Source: CAZLLV01 sp964560325
GTDB lineage: Bacteria > Acidobacteriota > Thermoanaerobaculia > Multivoradales > DATKCC01
Reading direction: 5' to 3'
NCBI GenBank assembly: GCA_964560325.1
Contig: CAZLLV010000055.1
Coordinates: forward strand, 1 to 9,503
Length of the DNA: 9,503 bases
Both the position numbers and the translations under genes were made by a program. Shown one piece after another: positions 1 to 8,300 of this stretch. Each line of letters opens with the position of its first letter. Within the stretch, counting starts at the first letter, position 1. The notes beneath the pieces are model-generated. The model had not been told where the DNA came from, ran no database searches, and saw nothing but the letters and a program-made list of their open reading frames with translations.

Positions 1-79
1 GCCGAGCACTCCGGCCGAGGAGCTGCTCGTGCGGATCTGGCGCGACGTCCTCGGCCTCGCCGAGCTGGGCGTCCACGAC
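1..79 (+). repeat. 79-bp exact direct repeat, copy 1 (PCP start, gene 1)
   Basis: Bases 1-79 are identical, base for base, to 8196-8274, including all synonymous positions. The repeat encodes the first helix and loop of a carrier protein (ending in ELGVHD). It runs to the left edge, so the true repeat may be longer. Just after base 79 the copies diverge, at the point where the PCP cores differ (GGDSI here, GGHSL in the other). Confidence 0.97.
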
Positions 80-1735
80 AATTTTTTCGAGCTGGGTGGC
101 GACTCGATCCTGGCGATTCAGGTGATCGCCCGCGCCAACGCCGAAGGTCTGAAGCTCACGCCGCAGCAGATCTTCCGCCACCAGACGGTGTTCGCCCTGG
201 CCGAGGTGGCAGGGAGCACGGAGACGGTGGAGGCGGAGCAGGGCCTGGTGTCCGGGCCGGTGCCCCTGACACCGATCCAGCACTGGTTCTTCGAGCGCCA
301 CCCGGTCGACCGCGACCACTGGAACCAGAGCCAGATGCTCCTCGCGCGCCGCTGGCTCCCCCTGCCGGTCCTGGAGCGCGCGGGCGCCCGCCTGCTGGCT
401 CACCACGACGGGCTGCGCCTGCGCTTCGAGCGGCGGGACGGGGAGTGGCGCCAGCGGGTGGCCGACGACCCGGAGTCGCTCCGCCCGGCGCTGACCCGGG
501 TAGATTTCAGTGCCCTGCCCGGCGACCGCCGGAGCGCCGCGTCGCGGGTTGCCGCCCAAGCCCAGGCGAGCCTCGACCTGGCGGCTGGACCGATCGTTCG
601 CTTCATCCAGCTCGACCTCGGCCGTCCGGATGGCGGGACGCCGATCCTGGTGGCGGTCCACCACCTGGCGATGGACGGCGTCTCGTGGCGGATCGTCTAC
701 GACGATCTACTGCGCCTGTGTGCCAGCGAGCTGACCGGCCGGGTGATGGCGCTGCCGGCGAAGACCACGTCGTTCCGGCGCTGGGCCGAGCGGCTGGCGG
801 AGCACGCGGAATCGGGCGCGCGGGACCAGGAGATCCCCTACTGGCGCTCGGTGTTGGATGGCCCGGCGACGTCGATCCCGACGCGCCGGGGCGGCGGCCG
901 GGGCACGGTGGGGAGTGAGACCACGGTCCGGGTCGAGCTGGGCGAGGAGGAGACCGAGGGCCTCCTCCGAGACGTACCCCGCGTCCACCGCTCGGAGATC
1001 AACGACGCCCTCCTCTCCGCCTTCGCCGTCGCGTTCCGTGACCGTTTCGGTGGCGACGCGGTGCTGGTCGACTTGGAGGGGCACGGCCGCGAGCCCCTGT
1101 TCGACGACGTCGACCTGTCGCGCACGGTGGGCTGGTTCACCACGCATTTCCCGGTGCGCCTCGCTCCCGGACCCGCCGACGGCGCCGAGGCTCTCCGGCG
1201 CGTGAAGGAGGAGCTGCGCCGGGTGCCGGACCGGGGCATCGGTTTCGGCCTGCTCCGCCACCCGCGCGCCGACGCGGCGTCCGGGCCGCCCGATCAGTCC
1301 GACCTGAAGACCGCGCCCGAGCCGGAGGTCGGCTTCAACTACCTGGGCCAGCTCGACCGCGTCGCCGCGGCGGCCGCCGGATCCGACGCCGGCCTACCGC
1401 TCCTCGGCTGGAGCGACGTGTCCACCGGCCCCGACCGCAGCCCGCGGGGCCCCCGAGCCCACCTCCTCGACGTGGTGGCCGCGGTCTCCGGCGGCCGGTT
1501 GGTGTCCTCCTTCACGTTCTGTCCGGAGGTGGTCGAGCGCCGCGAGGTGGAGGCCCTGGCCGGCGCCTTCATCGACCGCCTTCGGGAGCTGGTGGCCGGC
1601 AGCTGGGGGCGCGAAGCCGGCGCCGCGGCGCCGTCCGACTTCCCCCTCGCCGGCCTCGACGAAGCGGGGCTCGAGCGCCTGTCCGCGATGGTCGACGAGA
1701 TCGACGCGGAGGCTGCGGGAGGAGGTGGACGGTGA
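2..1735 (+). CDS. NRPS, C-terminal part: PCP - epimerization (E) domain (5' truncated)
   Basis: C-terminal end of an NRPS subunit; the reading frame is open to the left edge (first full codon at base 2), so the GTG at 29 is internal and not the start. The first ~75 codons are a carrier-protein domain with the core LGGDSI; its phosphopantetheine serine is the codon at 104-106. GGDS is the usual form for a PCP that precedes an E domain. A complete E domain follows (about 254-1620): PIQHWFFE near the start, the catalytic HHLAMDGVSWRI (histidines at 659-664, Asp at 674), EGHGRE at 1076-1093, RTVGWFTTHFP, GIGFGLLRH and FNYLGQ. It should epimerize the L-aminoacyl or peptidyl thioester on this PCP to give a D residue. 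The protein ends with a short predicted helix (LDEAGLERL...VDEIDAEA) and a glycine run, where a COM-type docking helix would lie; docking is an inference. It overlaps the next gene by 4 bp. The amino acid cannot be predicted because the A domain is outside the window. Confidence 0.96.
   Translation, partial: PSTPAEELLVRIWRDVLGLAELGVHDNFFELGGDSILAIQVIARANAEGLKLTPQQIFRHQTVFALAEVAGSTETVEAEQGLVSGPVPLTPIQHWFFERHPVDRDHWNQSQMLLARRWLPLPVLERAGARLLAHHDGLRLRFERRDGEWRQRVADDPESLRPALTRVDFSALPGDRRSAASRVAAQAQASLDLAAGPIVRFIQLDLGRPDGGTPILVAVHHLAMDGVSWRIVYDDLLRLCASELTGRVMALPAKTTSFRRWAERLAEHAESGARDQEIPYWRSVLDGPATSIPTRRGGGRGTVGSETTVRVELGEEETEGLLRDVPRVHRSEINDALLSAFAVAFRDRFGGDAVLVDLEGHGREPLFDDVDLSRTVGWFTTHFPVRLAPGPADGAEALRRVKEELRRVPDRGIGFGLLRHPRADAASGPPDQSDLKTAPEPEVGFNYLGQLDRVAAAAAGSDAGLPLLGWSDVSTGPDRSPRGPRAHLLDVVAAVSGGRLVSSFTFCPEVVERREVEALAGAFIDRLRELVAGSWGREAGAAAPSDFPLAGLDEAGLERLSAMVDEIDAEAAGGGGR
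254..1620 (+). other. Epimerization (E) domain, complete
   Basis: All recognisable E-domain motifs are present and in order, including both histidines of HHLAMDG and the glutamate of EGHGRE, which in this family are the residues tied to alpha-proton exchange. RTVGWFTTHFP and FNYLGQ separate it from ordinary C domains. It should equilibrate the L and D forms of the chain on the preceding GGDSI-type PCP, and the DCL-type C domain opening the next gene then selects the D form. Boundaries are approximate. Confidence 0.95.
1720..1726 (+). promoter_or_regulatory. Shine-Dalgarno AGGAGGT for the second NRPS gene
   Basis: A near-perfect Shine-Dalgarno sequence lies 5 bases before the GTG start at 1732 and inside the last codons of the first gene. 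Together with the 4-bp GTGA start/stop overlap it fixes the start and indicates translational coupling. The GGA-GGA-GGT-GGA codons that contain it give the upstream protein its terminal glycine run, so that run may be a by-product of the ribosome-binding site. Confidence 0.85.
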
Positions 1736-4700
1736 GAAACGTCGAGACCGTCTACCGGCTCTCGCCGCTCCAGGAGAGCCTGCTCTACCACGCCCTGGCG
1801 GACGGTGGCTCACGGGTCGGCTTCGAGCAGAGCCACACGACCCTGGACGGTCCCTTGGACGTCGAGCTCCTGGAACGGACATGGCGCGAGGCGGTGACCC
1901 GTCACCCGATCCTGCGCACCGCTTTCGTCCATGAGCGGCTGGAGCGGCCGGTGCAAGTGGTGCGGCGGCGGGTCGAGCTGCCGATCGAGCACCACGATTG
2001 GCGCGGGCTGCCGAAGGCCGGGCGCCGGGAGGCCCTGGCGACCCTGCTGCGGCGAGACCGGGAGCGGGGCTTCGACCCGCAGCGGGCGCCCCTCACCCGC
2101 CTCGCCCTCTGCCGGATGGAGGAGGACTCCCACGTCCTGGTCTGGAGCTACCACCATCTGCTCCTCGACGGTTGGGCTCGCGAGAGCCTGCTGGAGGAGA
2201 TCTTCTCCGCCTACGTGGCGCGCCGCCGGGGGGAGACACCGGGCCGGCTGGAGCGGCCGCCGTTCCAAGCCTACGTCGCATGGCTCGACCGTCGGGACCC
2301 GGAGGCCGCCGCCGATTTCTGGGTCGAGCTGTTCGAGGCCCGCGGAGGGCCGGTGCCCCTGGTCTTCGGCGACCGGCCGGAGGGCTGGCGGTCCGACCGG
2401 GGCGCAGCGCCGGTGGAGCGCCGAACCGTCCTCGACGAGGAGGAGTCGGCAGCCCTCGCAGGCTTCGCCCGCCGCTACCGGCTGACCGTGGGGACCGTGG
2501 TGCACGGCGCCTGGGCCCTCCTCCTGAGCGCCTACACCGGCTCCCCCGAGGTGGTCCTGGGGATCACCGTCGCCGGCCGCCCCGCCGACCTGCCGGGATC
2601 GGAGACGATCCTGGGGCCGCTGTCGAACAACCTGCCGGTGCCGGTCACCGTGGCGCCCGACGCCCTGCTGGTTCCCTGGCTGGAGAGTCTGCAGCAGCGT
2701 CTGTCGGCGGTCGCCGAGCGGGGATGGTGCCCGCCGGCGCAGATCCAGGAGTGGACCGGCCGGGCCGGCGCCCGACGGATGTTCGACACCCTGCTCCTGT
2801 TCCAGAACTACCGGACGGCGAACGTGGGGGATGCCCTGCGCACCGGCGACCTGGCGCTCCGGCCCCACCGGGCCGAGCTACGCACCGCCTTTCCGGTCAC
2901 CGTGCTGTCGGAGCCCCGCCGGCGCATCCCCCTGGAGATCCACGTCGACGGCTCCCGGGCCGAGGACGAATCGGTCGGCCGGATGCTGGAGCGGCTCCGC
3001 ACCCTGCTGCTGGAGATGGCGGCGCGTCCCGGCGCCCGGCTCGCCGAGCTCGCGCCTACGGCGGAGGAAGACCGCGAAAGGCCGCAGCCCGAGACCGACT
3101 CTCTCCGGGTGCTCGACCGCCTCGGCCGTCCGGCGGCCGTGGGTCTGCCGGGGGAGCTGGCCCGCTCCGGCCCCGGCGACCTCCGCCGTCTCGGTGTCGC
3201 CGCCCGCCACCTCCCCGGAGGCCGTGTGGAGAGCCTGGGTGCCCTGGAGCCGGAGCGCTTGCGCGACGGCCTCCGCCCGGGTGAGGTGGCGGCGGTCCTG
3301 CGCCGGCACCCTGCGGTCGCCCGGGCGTTCGTCGACCCCGAGCCGGAACGGGGCGCGCCGGCCGCTTACCTGGCCGCGGAGGAGGGCGCGGAACCCGATC
3401 CCGAGGAGCTGGAGCGCTGGCTACGCCAGGCACTGCCGGAGCTCACGAGCCCGCTGGAGATGGTGCTCGTCCCGGAGAACGCCCTTCCGGACCCACTGGA
3501 CCGGCCGGAGGCGGGCAGGCCCGACCTCGCCCACCTCCGGGCTCTGCGCCCGGTCCGGGACCGGGCGACGCCGCCGGCCACCCCGGTGGAGGAGGTCCTC
3601 CACGGCCATCTGACCGAGCTCCTGGACGTGAGCGCGGTGGCGGTCGACCGGAACCTCTTCGACCTGGGCATCCAGTCGCTGGTCGCCGCCCGTTTCATCG
3701 CCCGGGTGCGGCGGAGCTTCGGGGTCGAGGTCCCCCTGCGCTCCCTCTTCGAGGAGCCGACGATCACCGGCGTGGCCGCCCGGGTCGAGGCCGCCCTCCG
3801 CGGCGGCCGGCGGGACGACGACGCGCCCATCGAGCCCCGCCCGAAAGACGTTCCGCGCATCCCGTCCCACGCCCAGGAGCGGCTCTGGTTCATGTACCGG
3901 CTGGAGCCGGCGAGCCCGGCGTACAACATGCCCCGGGCGTTGCGTCTGCGCGGTGATCTCCGGCTGCCGGCCCTTGCCCGGACCCTGCGGGAGATCGCCC
4001 GGCGTCACGAGGTCCTGCGCACCCGGTTCGTCGAGCACCGCGGCACGCCGGCTCCGGTGGTCGATACGCCCCCGGAGCGGCTGCCGCTGGTCGACCTGAC
4101 CGGGCTGGCGGAGGCGAGCCGAGAGGCCGAGGCGCGGCGGGTGGCGGCGCGCCTGGCCCGGCGACCCTTCGCGCTCGAGAGCGACCCGCCGCTCCGGGTC
4201 GCCGTCCTACGGCTGGGGTGCCGGGACCACGGACTGGTGGCGGTGCTCCACCACATCGCCTCCGACGGCTGGTCGATGGGCGTCCTGGTGCGCGAGCTCC
4301 GGACCCTTTACGACGCCTTCTCTCGCGGCGTGGCGTCCCCCCTGGACGAGCCGCCGATTCAGTACGCCGATTTCGCGGCCTGGCAGGCGGAGCGTTTCGC
4401 CGCGGGCCTGCGAGAGCGGCAGCTCGGCTACTGGCGCGAGCGGCTGCGGGGGGCGCCGCCGGTTTCCGACCTTCCCATCGATCACCGACGGCCGGTGCAC
4501 CGGAGCTTCGAGGGTGACGACGTGCGATTCCAGATCGGTCCGGAGACCGGTCGCAGCCTGGACGCCCTCTGCCGGCGGGAGCGAGTCACCTTGTTCGTCG
4601 CTCTCACCGCCGCCTTCCACGCCTTCCTGCACCGGTCGACCGGGGCCACCGATCTGGTGGTCGGAATCGACGTGGCGAACCGCGTGCGCCCGGAGCTGGA

Positions 4701-5310
4701 GGCGCTGATCGGCTTCTTCGTGAACAACCTGGCGATTCGCCTCGACCTGTCGGGGAACCCGACCTTCCGGGAGCTGCTGCAGCGAGCCCAGGAGGTCGCG
4801 TTCGGCGCCTTCGCCCACCAGGATCTGCCGTTCGAAGAGCTGGTCCGGGAGCTGCGCCCGGAGCGCGGGGAGGGGCGGGCGCCGCTCTTCCAGCTCCTGC
4901 TGGTCCTCCAGGACGCGCCCGAGGAGGAGCTCGAGCTGCCCGGTCTCGATCTGGAGCCGCTCGAGCTCCGCCACGGGACAGCCAAGTTCGACCTCGCCCT
5001 CTTCCTCTGGCGCTCGGGGGACCGGCTCCACGGCCGCTGGAACTACGCCACCGAGCTCTTCGAGCAACGCACGGTGGAGCGATTCGCGGACCGTTTCTCC
5101 CGCCTGCTGGCCGACGCCGCGGAGCATCCGGACCGGCGGCTCAGCCGGCTGAGCCTGGGCGATCCGGAGGAGGAGGCTCGCCGCCGTGCGCGGCGAGCGG
5201 GGGGTCTGCGGGGGGCGCGCCGCAGAGCCGCCGGAGACCCTCACGACGACGAAGTCGGGACCCGCGCGCCCGCGGACCCGGCGTCCCTGATCTCGAACCG
5301 GAGTCACTAG
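1732..5310 (+). CDS. NRPS subunit: C(DCL) - relic A - PCP - C(LCL), no functional A domain
   Basis: Complete 1192-residue NRPS protein starting at GTG 1732, which has a strong Shine-Dalgarno site and overlaps the upstream stop. Residues ~5-445 form a condensation domain of the DCL type (D-donor): it opens with LSPLQESLLYH and has catalytic HHLLLDG (141-147), GRPADLPGSE and FDTLLLFQNY, matching the E domain ending the previous gene. Residues ~457-600 are a broken A-domain remnant (separate entry). Residues ~615-690 are a PCP with Ser649 in LGIQSL. Residues ~706-1140 form an LCL-type C domain with AQERLWF, RHEVLRTRF, HHIASDGWS (840-848), YADFAAWQ, HQDLPFE and APLFQLLL. The last ~45 residues are Arg-rich and not domain-like. 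The protein ends after a C domain, so A and PCP for that condensation must come from the next subunit. The frame is intact, which argues for a functional protein. What loads Ser649 is unknown; trans-loading or a bypassed module are both possible. Confidence 0.96.
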   Translation: MRNVETVYRLSPLQESLLYHALADGGSRVGFEQSHTTLDGPLDVELLERTWREAVTRHPILRTAFVHERLERPVQVVRRRVELPIEHHDWRGLPKAGRREALATLLRRDRERGFDPQRAPLTRLALCRMEEDSHVLVWSYHHLLLDGWARESLLEEIFSAYVARRRGETPGRLERPPFQAYVAWLDRRDPEAAADFWVELFEARGGPVPLVFGDRPEGWRSDRGAAPVERRTVLDEEESAALAGFARRYRLTVGTVVHGAWALLLSAYTGSPEVVLGITVAGRPADLPGSETILGPLSNNLPVPVTVAPDALLVPWLESLQQRLSAVAERGWCPPAQIQEWTGRAGARRMFDTLLLFQNYRTANVGDALRTGDLALRPHRAELRTAFPVTVLSEPRRRIPLEIHVDGSRAEDESVGRMLERLRTLLLEMAARPGARLAELAPTAEEDRERPQPETDSLRVLDRLGRPAAVGLPGELARSGPGDLRRLGVAARHLPGGRVESLGALEPERLRDGLRPGEVAAVLRRHPAVARAFVDPEPERGAPAAYLAAEEGAEPDPEELERWLRQALPELTSPLEMVLVPENALPDPLDRPEAGRPDLAHLRALRPVRDRATPPATPVEEVLHGHLTELLDVSAVAVDRNLFDLGIQSLVAARFIARVRRSFGVEVPLRSLFEEPTITGVAARVEAALRGGRRDDDAPIEPRPKDVPRIPSHAQERLWFMYRLEPASPAYNMPRALRLRGDLRLPALARTLREIARRHEVLRTRFVEHRGTPAPVVDTPPERLPLVDLTGLAEASREAEARRVAARLARRPFALESDPPLRVAVLRLGCRDHGLVAVLHHIASDGWSMGVLVRELRTLYDAFSRGVASPLDEPPIQYADFAAWQAERFAAGLRERQLGYWRERLRGAPPVSDLPIDHRRPVHRSFEGDDVRFQIGPETGRSLDALCRRERVTLFVALTAAFHAFLHRSTGATDLVVGIDVANRVRPELEALIGFFVNNLAIRLDLSGNPTFRELLQRAQEVAFGAFAHQDLPFEELVRELRPERGEGRAPLFQLLLVLQDAPEEELELPGLDLEPLELRHGTAKFDLALFLWRSGDRLHGRWNYATELFEQRTVERFADRFSRLLADAAEHPDRRLSRLSLGDPEEEARRRARRAGGLRGARRRAAGDPHDDEVGTRAPADPASLISNRSH
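3100..3531 (+). pseudogene. Relic adenylation domain (A core deleted, degraded C-terminal part kept)
   Basis: Residues ~457-600 of the second NRPS protein align by eye with the tail of an A domain. LRVLDRLGRPAAVGLPGEL corresponds to the stretch just before and at core A6. PGGRVESLGALEPERLRDGL followed by RPGEVAAVLRRHPAVARAFV corresponds to A8 (normally GRxDxQVKxRGxRxExGEVE). LPELTSPLEMVLV corresponds to A9, and ALPDPLDRPE to A10 (normally TPNGKxDR). Cores A1-A5, including the ATP-binding TSGSTG loop and the substrate pocket, are absent. The A7 YRTGD is also gone, and the A10 catalytic lysine is lost. It cannot activate an amino acid. About 140 residues remain of the usual ~500, still in frame, so it looks like an old in-frame deletion kept as a linker. 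The normal A domain of the third gene is a built-in comparison. Confidence 0.85.
3574..3801 (+). other. Atypical PCP (LGIQSL) without a cis adenylation domain
   Basis: Carrier-protein domain at residues ~615-690 of the second NRPS protein. The phosphopantetheine serine is kept (Ser649, codon 3676-3678), but the usual LGG(H/D)S is LGIQS, closer to carrier proteins that are not loaded by a neighbouring canonical A domain. The following helix, from VAARFIARVR to SLFEEPTITGVAARV, is normal, so the fold is probably intact. With only a relic A domain upstream, it must be loaded in trans or left unloaded. Which of these applies cannot be read from the window. Confidence 0.8.
5300..5303 (+). promoter_or_regulatory. 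Probable Shine-Dalgarno GGAG for the third NRPS gene
   Basis: GGAG lies 7 bases before the ATG at 5311, within the last codons of the second gene. The TAG stop of that gene (5308-5310) touches the ATG with no gap, which suggests coupled translation. The start fits because the first C-domain-like motif (LSAQQRRL) begins only about 11 residues in. Confidence 0.65.
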
Positions 5311-8300
5311 ATGGCCGAATCCGCCCCGTCGATCTTCCCCCTTTCGGCCCAGCAGCGCCGGCTGGTCGCCCTGGCTCGAGCCGGCGAGCGCCCGCGCGTG
5401 GAGGCAGTGGTCCGCCTCGACGGCGAGGTGGATCCGGCGGCCCTGCGCGCCGCGCTGGAGCGCTGCGCCACGCGCCACGAGATCCTCCGGACCCGGCTCG
5501 TCCGGCCGCCCGGCAAGAGGACCCCCTTCCAGGAGGTCGTCGCCGGCGGCGGGCCGGCGTGGCGGATCGCTGATCTCCGGACGGGGGTCGACGGGGCCGA
5601 TCTCGGGGAGCTCCTGGACCGGGCCGGCGACGATCCTCCGGACCCGCAGGAGGAGGTGCCGGTCCGCTGCATCCTGGCATCCGGAGCGGAAGGCCCGGAC
5701 CACCTGCTGATCCACCAGGCGGGAGTGTGCGGTGACCGCCGAAGCCTGCGGAACCTGGTGGCGGAGATCGCCCGCGAGCTGGCGGGGGCCGGCGCGGCGG
5801 AGGACGAGCCGCTCCAGTACGCCGACTTCGCCCAGTGGCAGGAAGAGATCCTGGACGAGGGCGACGAGGGGCTGGACGAGGACGAGCGCCTGGCCCGCGC
5901 TCACTGGCGGCGCCTGGAGGAATCGGACGCGGGCGCCGTGGCGGTCCCCGGCGAGCACGACCCCGCCGAGGGAGGCTTCGACGCCCGTAGCCTCTCTCTG
6001 AATCTCGACCCGGCGATCCTCGGAGGCGGCGGCCCCGACGATCCGGACGACGCCGAAGCCTTCCTGCTGGCCGCCTGGTCGCTCCTCCTCTGGCGCCTTC
6101 ACGGCCAGCGCGACCTGCTGGTCGGCGTGGTGGTCGAGGGCCGAAGCTTCGAGGGGCTGGACGGGATGCTCGGTCCGTTCAGCCGGGTGGTGCCCATCGA
6201 GTGCGCGCCGGCGCGAGGCGCCACGGTGGAGGGTTTCGCCGGCTTGGTGCGAGAGAGCCTTCGCCTCGCCCGGGAGCACGACACCTACGCCCACCCGGAG
6301 CGCCTGCCCCGCTACGACTACCAGTTCGAGGCGGTGGCGGACCCGGGCCGGCTAGATCGCGACGACGGATCGGGCCTCGCGATCGTGGCGGAGCGCTCCC
6401 TCTGCGAGCCGTTCAAGGTCCGGTTGCTCGTCCAGCGGGGCGGGGTGCTCGGGAGTCGTGGGGGCGCCGCCGAGCTCCTGTACGACCCCCGGGTCTGGAG
6501 CGACGAGGCGATCGCCGAGCTGGCGCGGCGATTCGAGCGCCTGGCCCGTGCGGCGTGGGGAGGGCGTGCGGACGGCTCGTTGCGGGTCGGCTCGCTGCCG
6601 CTGCTGGACGAGTCGGAGCGCCGCCGGCTGCTCGAGGACTGGAACCGGTCGCCGGAGGGGGAGGTCGGGGAGCCGGTTGCGGTGCTGGAGGGGTTCCTGG
6701 CGACGGCCGCGGATCTCGCCGGCTCGCCGGCGCTCACCTGTGACGGAGAGACGCTGACCTACGGCGAGCTGGACGAGCGCTCCTGGGCGCTGGCCGCGCG
6801 TCTCCGTGCGGCGGGGATCGGTCCCGGTCGGCGGGTGGCGCTGGTGCTCGACCGTTCGCCGGCCTGGGGGGTGGCGGCGCTCGCGGCGTGGAAGGCCGGG
6901 GCCTGCTACGTGGGGCTCGACGGCGAGGCGCCGGCGGCGCGGGTGGCGACGATGCTGGAGGAGGTCTCGGCGGCTGCGGTGGTCACCGGCATCGGCGCGG
7001 CGGCGGTGCCGGCGGGGTACCACGGCCCGGTGGTGGAGGTCGACGATCTCGGCGCGCTCGGGGCGCCGCCGGCGGTGGAGCCGTGGCCGGTCGCGGTGGT
7101 GCCGGAGGCGCTGGCCTACGTGCTGTTCACCTCGGGCTCGACCGGCCGGCCGAAGGCGGTGGGGGTGAGCCACCGTGCGCTGGGAGGGTATGTGGCGGCG
7201 ATCGTCGCCCGGCTGGAGCTCGAGCCGGGGTGGCGCTACGGGGTGCTCTCGACTCTGGCGGCGGACCTGGGGCTGACCATGCTCTATCCGGCGCTGATCA
7301 CCGGCGGGGCGGTGGAGCTGGTGCCGCGGGGATCGGCGGCCGACACGGAGGCTCTGGGGGAGATCTTCTCGGAGATCGGGCTCGACTGCCTGAAGGTGGT
7401 GCCGTCGCACCTGGCGGCGCTCCTGTCGGGTGCCGAGCCGGAGAGGCTCCTTCCGCGGCGCCGGCTGGTCCTGGGCGGCGAGGCGACGACCCCGGAGCTC
7501 CTCGCGCGCCTCCGGGAGCTGAAGCCCGCCGGGTGCCGGATCTTCAACCACTACGGGCCCACGGAGTCGACGGTGGGGGTGACTTGCGGCGAGCTCGACG
7601 CTCTCGCGGGGGACGGACCGGTCGCCCTGGGACGGCCGCTACCGAGCCGGACGGTATACGTGGTGGACGCCGGTTTCGAGCCGTTGCCGGCAGGGGTGGA
7701 GGGGGAGCTGTGCGCCGGCGGCGGCGGGGTGGCGCGGGGCTACCTGGCGCGGCCGGCGGCGACCGCGGAACGCTTCGTGCCCGACCCGTTCGGCGGCGGG
7801 GTGGGAGCACGGCTCTACCGGACCGGCGACCGGGTTCGCCGGACGGCGGCGGGGGAGCTGCTCTTCCTCGGCCGGCTCGACCGGCAGCTGAAGGTGCGGG
7901 GGCACCGGGTGGAGCCGGGCGAGGTGGAGGCGGCCCTGCTGCGAGACCCGGCGGTGCGGGAAGCGGTGGTCGACCTGCGGGGCGAGCGGCTGGTCGGGTA
8001 CGTGGTGCGGCGTCCGGGCTCGGCCGGCAGCGGAGAGGCTCTGCGCGATGCCCTGCGGGCGAGCCTGCCGGAGCCGATGGTGCCGTCCCGGGTGGTGGTG
8101 GTGGAGTCGCTGCCCCTGACCCCCAACGGCAAGATCGATCGGGCGGCGCTGCCGGACCCGGAGGAGGTCGAGCCGGTGCGCCGCGACACCACCCCGCCGA
8201 GCACTCCGGCCGAGGAGCTGCTCGTGCGGATCTGGCGCGACGTCCTCGGCCTCGCCGAGCTGGGCGTCCACGACGACTTCTTCGAGCTGGGTGGCCACTC

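Noticed and set aside
29..31. GTG at 29 as the start of the first gene
   Set aside because: The frame is open upstream to base 2 and encodes the conserved beginning of the PCP (PSTPAEELL, also seen in gene 3), so the gene starts outside the window.
5152..5310. Frameshift or pseudogene at the end of gene 2, with genes 2 and 3 being one broken gene
   Set aside because: The stop is followed at once by an ATG with a fitting ribosome-binding site, and gene 3 opens with a new domain and not with the expected A domain. An independent subunit is the simpler reading, though a fused ancestor is possible.
4207..6294. Long open frame of 695 codons on the - strand
   Set aside because: It lies antisense across the C domain of gene 2 and the start of gene 3, has no recognisable domain, and is the expected by-product of very GC-rich coding sequence. 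The + strand frames here carry clear NRPS motifs.
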